A stretch of DNA of 12,811 bases. It comes from Burkholderiales bacterium. GTDB lineage: Bacteria; Pseudomonadota; Gammaproteobacteria; Burkholderiales; UBA11063. The notes under the pieces are model-generated. The model did no database searches. It was given only the letters and a program-made list of their open reading frames with translations, and had not been told where the DNA came from. This document shows, one piece after another, positions 8,199-12,811 of this stretch. The stretch covers positions 1-12,811 of the forward strand of contig JAJFBO010000008.1 of the NCBI GenBank assembly GCA_020697025.1. The letters are read 5' to 3'. The translations under genes and the position numbers were made by a program. Within the stretch, counting starts at the first letter, position 1. Every line of letters begins with the position of its first letter.

Positions 8199-9830
8199 TT
8201 AGACTCGATCCTTACGGCGTAAGGTTACGTGATTGTTAACGTACCATTGTTGTGCCATAGATAATGTATTATTGACTAACCAGTATAAGACCAACCCCGC
8301 AGGGAAGAAAAAAAACATTATACTAAATGCTACTGGCATAATCTTCATCATTTTAGCCTGGACTGGATCACTTGGCGGTGGATTTAAAAATGTTTGCAAA
8401 AACATTGTAGCTGCCAAAATTACTGGAAGAATATAATATGGATCAGGTAAACTTAAATCATTAATCCACAAGAATTTAGCCTGACGCAACTCTACAGAAG
8501 ATAAAAGCGCCCAATACAGACCAATAAATACCGGGATTTGCATAAGCATAGGCAAACAACCACCAATTGGATTAACTTTTTCACTACGATAAAGACCCAT
8601 TATAGCCTGCTGCAGTTTTACCTTGTCATCTTTATATTGTACTTTCAGTGCTTCCATTTTTGGGCCTAAAGCTTTCATCTTAGCCATAGAGATATAGCCA
8701 GCCCTGGTTAATGGATATAAGACAGCTTTAACCACTAAAGTAAGCAATATTATTGCTACACCCCAGTTTTTAACAAAATCAAAAATCTTAACTAATAACC
8801 AAAATAATGGTGTAGCAAAAATATATACCCAGCCATAGTCTTTAATCAGTTCTAATTTTGGTGCGGTACTAGCTAGTACTTTATAATCTTGCGGTCCTAC
8901 AAATAGCGGTACTCCAACTGTATAGGTGGTATTAGGTTTAATCACTGGTAAATCAGTCAAAATACCAGCTGAGGCTAAATTGCCTACTGGTTTAAAATTT
9001 AACCGGCAGCTCACCCCATTAGTACAAACTTGGTCCTGATTATAACCATTTAATAACCACAAAGCAGCAAAATAGTGCTGAATAAACCCAACCCAGCCAT
9101 TATTCACAGCTTCCGGATAACTCATATCATTTTTTGCCAGATTACTAAATTTAATTGTATTGAATTTAGCCTCGTTTGTAAAATATGCCGGTCCAGTAAA
9201 AGTGTGAACAAATCTAGTCTCGCCATCAGGAGCTTCTTCATCGCGAAGCAAGCGCCAGTAAGCAGATACGCCAGCTAAAGGATTGGCTGTATTATTAGCA
9301 ACTTGATAAGAGATTACTATTGCATAACTACCACGTGTAAAAGTATAACGCTTAATTACATTTATACCATTTTGGGTATAAGTTAAATCTACGCTTAATG
9401 TCTTCTGATTAGGTGCCAGTATATAATTAGGTTTTGCGCTGGCAAATACAGCTGTATGAGCGGGTAGGGAGCTCTCGCCCACTAATCCAGTTTGGGCAAT
9501 GAATAAATGCTTATCATCTTTCATTAATAATGGATACGGTTCTTTAGGATTATCTTGTTTGCCGTGGTTTAATAAGTCAACACCACGTAAATCCCCGCCC
9601 ACAGTACTTATATTTGCCTGAAATAAGTCTGTAGTAACTGTGATATTACTGCCCGCATTCAAACTGGTACTATTATCAGCAACAATTTGATTATTACCTA
9701 CAGTTGCGGAATTTGTTGATGATGGCTGTGAAACATTAGGTGTTGGCTGTCCGGGAGCAATAAATTTTTCCCAAACTAACATCAAACCTAAAGATAGTAC
9801 AATAAACAATGCTAACCGACGTGAATCCAT
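8199..9830 (-). CDS. yidC: Membrane protein insertase YidC
   Basis: Inserts and folds inner-membrane proteins, alone or with the SecYEG translocon. The 543 residues match Gram-negative YidC. Residues 6-23 are the N-terminal anchor, followed by a Ser/Thr/Asn-rich linker and the periplasmic P1 domain (about 60-325). The conserved core begins near 335. It includes YPLTRAGYISMAKM (372-385), the cytoplasmic hairpin with YRSEKVNPIGGC (414-425), the segment with SSVELRQA (444-451), DPYYILPV (463-470) and the last helix with FPAGLVLYWLVNN (509-521). The positive charge in the hydrophilic groove (Arg366 in E. coli) is Lys368, a conservative change. The N-terminus (MDSRRLALF) is of the betaproteobacterial kind. 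It starts 32 bases after the yidD stop. The likely ribosome binding site (AGGG) is 12 bases from the ATG, rather far. Confidence 0.96.
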   Translation of the reverse strand: MDSRRLALFIVLSLGLMLVWEKFIAPGQPTPNVSQPSSTNSATVGNNQIVADNSTSLNAGSNITVTTDLFQANISTVGGDLRGVDLLNHGKQDNPKEPYPLLMKDDKHLFIAQTGLVGESSLPAHTAVFASAKPNYILAPNQKTLSVDLTYTQNGINVIKRYTFTRGSYAIVISYQVANNTANPLAGVSAYWRLLRDEEAPDGETRFVHTFTGPAYFTNEAKFNTIKFSNLAKNDMSYPEAVNNGWVGFIQHYFAALWLLNGYNQDQVCTNGVSCRLNFKPVGNLASAGILTDLPVIKPNTTYTVGVPLFVGPQDYKVLASTAPKLELIKDYGWVYIFATPLFWLLVKIFDFVKNWGVAIILLTLVVKAVLYPLTRAGYISMAKMKALGPKMEALKVQYKDDKVKLQQAIMGLYRSEKVNPIGGCLPMLMQIPVFIGLYWALLSSVELRQAKFLWINDLSLPDPYYILPVILAATMFLQTFLNPPPSDPVQAKMMKIMPVAFSIMFFFFPAGLVLYWLVNNTLSMAQQWYVNNHVTLRRKDRV

Positions 9831-9862
9831 ATTAATATAAAACCCTATAATAAAAACCTACA

Positions 9863-10087
9863 TTACTCTACTGGATCGTATCCGCTACCCCCACCCAAAC
9901 ATTCAATTGGATGACAACGCAATATACGCTTTAACCCTATAAATAAACCACGGATTATACCATATTTCCTAATTGCAATTACTGTATACTCGGAGCAGGT
10001 AGGATAATAACGACAGCTTCTGGGTAAAAATGGACTAATACATATTTGGTAAGCCCTAATAGGAAGAATAAATAACTTACTTAGCAT
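9863..10087 (-). CDS. yidD: Membrane protein insertion efficiency factor YidD
   Basis: A small membrane-associated protein that helps YidC-dependent insertion of inner-membrane proteins. The 74 residues carry the family hallmarks: an amphipathic N-terminus ([18 protein letters not shown]), the cysteine motif [11 protein letters not shown] (24-34), a basic helix ending in ILRCHP, and the C-terminal GGSGYDPV. The ATG at 10087 lies 11 bases inside the end of rnpA, so translation of the two is probably coupled. The gene sits in its usual place between rnpA and yidC. The family is short and well conserved, and nothing is missing. Confidence 0.94.
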   Translation of the reverse strand: MLSKLFILPIRAYQICISPFLPRSCRYYPTCSEYTVIAIRKYGIIRGLFIGLKRILRCHPIECLGGGSGYDPVE

Positions 10088-10436
10088 TACTTTGTTTAAT
10101 AAATTTTTTAGTTAATTGGGCAAGCTCTGAATTTATAAGAGTAAAGTCAGTTTGCCCAAAACATTTATGGACCCTAACTACGATATCATAGTTATTCCAA
10201 AATGCCTGATTTAACCTAAAAAATTCACGAAGAACCCGTTTCATATAGTTACGTTTATTTGCCCGCTTATGAACTTTTTTACTTACAATTAAACCTAACC
10301 GTGAATTACTTTTGTCACTTGGTTTATAATATATCTTTAAATAGGTTCCGAAGCGGACTTTGCGAAAAAGAAAAACGGATGAAAATTCATCCGCTTTTAA
10401 TAGTCGATGTGTCGGCGCAAATTTGTAATTTTGCAA
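10077..10436 (-). CDS. rnpA: Ribonuclease P protein component
   Basis: The protein subunit of RNase P, which binds the catalytic RNA and helps remove 5' leaders from tRNA precursors. The 119 residues are of normal length. The N-terminal [12 protein letters not shown] and [26 protein letters not shown] (46-71) are characteristic; the latter holds the RNR-type RNA-binding helix, here with Arg62-Asn63 and Lys66-Arg67. The start is TTG at 10436. It is preceded at a good distance by AAGGGA, which overlaps the rpmH stop, and no ATG or GTG lies in frame between the two genes. Non-ATG starts are known for this gene (GTG in E. coli), and a weak start may keep it below the abundant L34. The 3' end overlaps yidD by 11 bases. 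Confidence 0.93.
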   Translation of the reverse strand: MQNYKFAPTHRLLKADEFSSVFLFRKVRFGTYLKIYYKPSDKSNSRLGLIVSKKVHKRANKRNYMKRVLREFFRLNQAFWNNYDIVVRVHKCFGQTDFTLINSELAQLTKKFIKQSNAK

Positions 10437-10449
10437 ATTATGGAATCCC

Positions 10450-10584
10450 TTAAACTGCCAGCCTTACCCTGCCACTTGCCCGACGTGAATTAATAATTGC
10501 ACGACCTGCCTTAGTTTTCATGCGGGCCCGGAAACCGTGAGTGCGCTTACGTTTAATAACTGATGGTTGAAATGTACGTTTCAT
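10450..10584 (-). CDS. rpmH: 50S ribosomal protein L34
   Basis: L34 is a very basic protein of the large ribosomal subunit. Translation of the minus strand from the ATG at 10584 gives 44 residues, beginning [20 protein letters not shown] and ending SGRVRLAV. This matches the universally conserved L34 from end to end and at the usual length. A clear AAGGA lies 9 bases upstream of the start. The stop is at 10452-10450, 13 bases before the rnpA start, and the shared promoter upstream makes this the first gene of the rpmH-rnpA-yidD-yidC operon. Confidence 0.97.
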   Translation of the reverse strand: MKRTFQPSVIKRKRTHGFRARMKTKAGRAIINSRRASGRVRLAV

Positions 10585-10620
10585 TAGTTGTTGTCCTTAT
10601 ATCATTTTCTTGAAGCGATT

Positions 10621-10628
10621 ATTATAAC
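10621..10628 (-). promoter_or_regulatory. Extended -10 promoter of rpmH
   Basis: On the minus strand a perfect TATAAT (10626-10621) is preceded by TG one base away, giving the extended -10 form TGnTATAAT, 37 bases before the rpmH start. No good -35 box lies 17 bases upstream (TATAAA is found there), but the region from 10641 to 10670 is very AT-rich and could act as an UP element. An extended -10 with an UP-like tract fits a strong constitutive ribosomal-protein promoter. Confidence 0.6.
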
Positions 10629-10698
10629 ATACTTCTACGCTATTTTATAATTTTAAATCATTTTTATATGCAGAAGTCCCTCACAACAATAGAATAGT

Positions 10699-11283
10699 TT
10701 AACTGATATCCTGCCTGTGCTCCCGGATAAATAACTTATACAGGCAAAGCAGCCAAAGGATAGGATCAATTAAATAATCCCATAAGTTTACCGAGTTTTG
10801 TAATTTGACAAAAAATGCAATTAAAGCAATAACCCAAATTATTGCAAAAATATAATTCAATCGTAAAAAAAGCATACAAAATAAAAAAATTAATAATAAG
10901 ATGCTTCGCGGCAAATAACCAAATGCATAAATGTCAAAGGGAATAATATCTAAAACAGATAGATATAAAATTAAACCAGTCAATACAATTATCAGGCAGA
11001 ACCTGCGATCAAATAAATCTATTGATGATCTTGTAAAATAAATAATTGACCAGCTAGACAAGAATAGTAGACCACTCAAACTAAGGTCTCCTATTATTCC
11101 ACGCTCTAAATTAACTACTGTCATTCCCTGATAACAATGGATAAAGAGCGCAAATATAGCAAACAGCATCATTAATAAAAATTTAATTATTTTATTTTTA
11201 AAAATAAAATTTAAAAATAAAATCAGTATTAATTGTAAAAATGCCAAATTTGCTAAATCTGCAATAATATCAGCAGTCCTCAT
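10699..11283 (-). CDS. Polytopic membrane protein coupled to the sialidase-like gene
   Basis: I cannot assign a function. The 194 residues are almost entirely hydrophobic, with about six or seven predicted membrane helices (roughly 12-29, 31-52, 66-84, 95-112, 118-140, 142-160 and 165-186). Short polar islands include RGIIGDLS (61-68) and, near the C-terminus, NLWDYLIDPILWL, which look like family-defining motifs. The ATG overlaps the TGA of the upstream sialidase-like gene as ATGA, and AAAGAGG lies 7 bases before the start, so it is expected to be made in proportion to that protein. From memory, similar small membrane proteins often follow COG4692-type sialidase-like genes in proteobacteria. 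A joint role at the cytoplasmic membrane is inferred from this coupling. No terminator is obvious between it and the rpmH promoter. Confidence 0.75.
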   Translation of the reverse strand: MRTADIIADLANLAFLQLILILFLNFIFKNKIIKFLLMMLFAIFALFIHCYQGMTVVNLERGIIGDLSLSGLLFLSSWSIIYFTRSSIDLFDRRFCLIIVLTGLILYLSVLDIIPFDIYAFGYLPRSILLLIFLFCMLFLRLNYIFAIIWVIALIAFFVKLQNSVNLWDYLIDPILWLLCLYKLFIREHRQDIS

Positions 11284-12500
11284 TTATTTGCCTCTTTATC
11301 AAGCCAGGCCTCGTTAAACCTTACATGTTTTATCTTTTCTCGTTCATCGGTATATAAAATATCAATTAATCCATTATGTACCTGGATTGATGGATAAGAA
11401 TACTCCCTTCCTGCTCTTTCCTCTAAAACTGCAATATCCCTGAAATATAGTCCGTCGTCAGAAATTGACAATACTAATTTACCTCGGTCTGATGGATTAC
11501 GTACCATAAGTAGCCTACCATTTATATTCGGGTATTTAGTGTATATAGAAATATGATTTTTCTGAAATTCCACCTTGTTGGACCCTAAAATTGCCACAGC
11601 AATGGAAGAGTCGCGATTAGACATATTTGTAGCTCTTGGCTTACTCCAGGATAATCCTCCATTTTTAGTATATTGCATATATAAGATTTTATTATGGTAA
11701 CCTTTATTACGCAAAAACACATATCCAGAATCTAATGTAATTGGCACAACTGCAGGCTGTAATACTCCTCTCTTTGAGGTAGCTCTTATTTTTTGGATAA
11801 AGTTTCCATTTGCATCAAAACTTAGCAGTTCAGGATAGGTATAAATCATTTCCTGATATATCGGTAAGTAAAAACCGCCATTATCTAATGGTATGGCTCT
11901 GGTCCTGACTAATGTACTCATATTTAATAGCGGACTTAAAATTAATTTTTGCGGTTTTTTCCAGGTAACACCATTGTCTGTTGATTGTATATGCTCTAAG
12001 TTACTGGCAGACCACCCACCAATAGCTCCAACAGATACTACAAATAAATGCAAAACTCCATTTGCTGCTTTATATATTACCGGATTTCCAACTTTATTAA
12101 CATATTGGGATAATTGCCGGGAAAGAATTTGGGGAGAAATAGCAACTATAGCGTTGGTCCAATGGTTTTTAGTAAATTTTGAAGACCATATTTTTACATC
12201 AGGTTTACCCTCATGGCTGCCTGCAAACCAAAAGGCTAACAAATCACCATTATCTAGTACCTCAAAAGTAGCACTATGGGAAGTACGCAAAAAATCAGGC
12301 TGTGGAATGATATATGACTCAAAGATTGGATAACTGAAATTATTTTGTTCCCTTGTATAACTTTCAAGTTTAAATTTTGCTTTGGTAATTTGAGGTGTTT
12401 TAACATAAATCAAAGCTAAAGTAAAACATAGAATTAGTATATATGCTACAGTTGCCAGATGTTTTTTAGTAAAATTATTATTCAAATTATTCCTAAACAT
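11280..12500 (-). CDS. Membrane-anchored sialidase-like (BNR/Asp-box) protein
   Basis: Belongs to the predicted neuraminidase family (COG4692, BNR_2 domain), six-bladed propeller proteins that may hydrolyse or bind glycans; the substrate of this group is not established. The 406 residues begin with a membrane segment at about 15-34, probably an uncleaved anchor placing the domain in the periplasm. HSATFEVLDNGDLLAFWFAG (75-94) and EGKPDVKIW (97-105) form a conserved opening block. Asp-box-like repeats are seen at STDNGVTW (173-180), TKNGGLSW (278-285) and SDDGLYF (347-353). The closing block is EYSYPSIQ (366-373) followed by IKHVRF. No clear ribosome binding site precedes the ATG at 12500. A TTG at codon 6 (12485) has AGGA 5 bases upstream and is an alternative start that keeps the anchor intact. 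True sialidase activity should not be assumed. Confidence 0.82.
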   Translation of the reverse strand: MFRNNLNNNFTKKHLATVAYILILCFTLALIYVKTPQITKAKFKLESYTREQNNFSYPIFESYIIPQPDFLRTSHSATFEVLDNGDLLAFWFAGSHEGKPDVKIWSSKFTKNHWTNAIVAISPQILSRQLSQYVNKVGNPVIYKAANGVLHLFVVSVGAIGGWSASNLEHIQSTDNGVTWKKPQKLILSPLLNMSTLVRTRAIPLDNGGFYLPIYQEMIYTYPELLSFDANGNFIQKIRATSKRGVLQPAVVPITLDSGYVFLRNKGYHNKILYMQYTKNGGLSWSKPRATNMSNRDSSIAVAILGSNKVEFQKNHISIYTKYPNINGRLLMVRNPSDRGKLVLSISDDGLYFRDIAVLEERAGREYSYPSIQVHNGLIDILYTDEREKIKHVRFNEAWLDKEANK

Positions 12501-12539
12501 GATATATTATATAATAACTATGGAGCTATTATATATCAT
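12499..12539 (-). promoter_or_regulatory. AT-rich hairpin and TATAAT box at the sialidase-like start codon
   Basis: A perfect 9-base inverted repeat (ATGATATAT / ATATATCAT, 12499-12507 and 12531-12539) covers the start codon. In the minus-strand RNA it could be extended by an inner 6-bp stem with one G-U pair. The same stretch contains TATAAT boxes; one lies 5 bases before the ATG, a spacing that would give a leaderless message. No matching -35 box is evident, and such AT-rich sequence easily produces these patterns by chance. Confidence 0.25.
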
Positions 12540-12544
12540 TTTGA

Positions 12545-12811
12545 TTAATTCGACTTACTTTCAGGAATAGAGTTTTTAAATTTATATACTTCTTCTACCA
12601 GCTTTATGACATTATATGTCTCTTCAAGGCAAAAGCGCTTTGGATTAAGAACTATCTGGCGATATAACTCCGGATGGTATGGGGAAGCCCCCTGCTTTGC
12701 TAAATTTGCAGTTTGCTCATTATTAATATTATTTCGGATTAGATCAAATTTTTCTTTATCTGCACAATCAATAAAGTCGGCTGTAATTATTTCATCCAAA
12801 GATTTACCGCC
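12545..12811 (-). CDS. C-terminal end of an unidentified protein (partial)
   Basis: The minus-strand frame is open through the right edge, so only the last 88 residues are visible; the frame begins GGKSLDEIITADFIDCADKE at the edge. A TTG at 12799 could be taken as a start, but no ribosome binding site is visible and it is probably internal. The segment is soluble and charged, with GASPYHPELYRQIV and the helical tail EETYNVIKLVEEVYKFKN as its most distinctive stretches. I could not match it to a family. It ends 44 bases before the sialidase-like start, on the same strand, so the two may share a transcript. Confidence 0.6.
   Translation of the reverse strand, partial: GGKSLDEIITADFIDCADKEKFDLIRNNINNEQTANLAKQGASPYHPELYRQIVLNPKRFCLEETYNVIKLVEEVYKFKNSIPESKSN

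Noticed and set aside
10631..10677. Inverted pair ACTTCT / AGAAGT upstream of rpmH
   Set aside because: Arms of only 6 bases separated by 35 bases; likely chance.
10585..10698. Possible replication origin upstream of rpmH
   Set aside because: Origins often lie near rpmH and dnaA, but I saw no DnaA-box sequences (TTATNCACA) here and dnaA is not adjacent. The AT-rich tract is better explained as a promoter region.
11893..12333. 146-codon open frame on the plus strand
   Set aside because: Antisense to the sialidase-like gene, which has clear Asp-box repeats; no ribosome binding site or family resemblance.
1..12811. CRISPR arrays, tRNA or rRNA genes, insertion sequences
   Set aside because: No regularly spaced direct repeats, no tRNA-like cloverleaf, no transposase and no terminal inverted repeats with target duplications were seen.

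Overview
The window is an AT-rich stretch (by eye roughly one third G+C) from a proteobacterial chromosome. YidC has a Gram-negative layout, with an N-terminal anchor, a large periplasmic domain and a five-helix core. Its N-terminus, beginning MDSRRLALF, and the lysine where E. coli has Arg366 look more betaproteobacterial than enterobacterial. An AT-rich member of the Neisseriales or a relative is my best guess, but one window cannot settle this. Apart from one small gene at the left edge, every recognised gene lies on the minus strand, so the window reads biologically from right to left.

Right end (12811 to 10699): the C-terminal part of an unidentified gene, then a membrane-anchored sialidase-fold (BNR/Asp-box) protein whose stop codon overlaps the start of a small polytopic membrane protein (ATGA overlap). 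The pair looks translationally coupled. Its substrate is unknown.

Middle (10698 to 8199): the conserved housekeeping cluster rpmH-rnpA-yidD-yidC, covering ribosomal protein L34, the protein part of RNase P, the membrane-insertion factor YidD and the insertase YidC. An extended -10 promoter precedes rpmH. rnpA starts with TTG, yidD overlaps the end of rnpA, and a 13-bp perfect hairpin sits 5 nt after the yidC stop. mnmE, a common next gene in this cluster, is absent; a fatty-acid gene follows instead.

Left (8135 to 271): a beta-oxidation operon in the order fadN-fadA-fadD-fadE. FadD activates fatty acids to acyl-CoA, FadE makes the trans-2-enoyl-CoA, the FadN-type bifunctional protein hydrates and oxidises it, and FadA cleaves the 3-ketoacyl-CoA. 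Together these enzymes cover activation plus one full turn of the cycle. The operon is mosaic: FadN and FadA resemble the Bacillus-type pair, while FadE (814 aa) and FadD are of the E. coli type. A sigma70-like promoter with a 13-bp inverted repeat over its -35 element lies upstream of fadN, and a possible weak terminator or attenuator lies between fadN and fadA.

Left edge (14 to 238, plus strand): a small hypothetical gene convergent with fadE.

No rRNA, tRNA, CRISPR array, insertion sequence or origin was seen, and no stretch of 300 bases lacks a gene. I found no convincing new system. The least understood element is the sialidase-like/membrane-protein pair.
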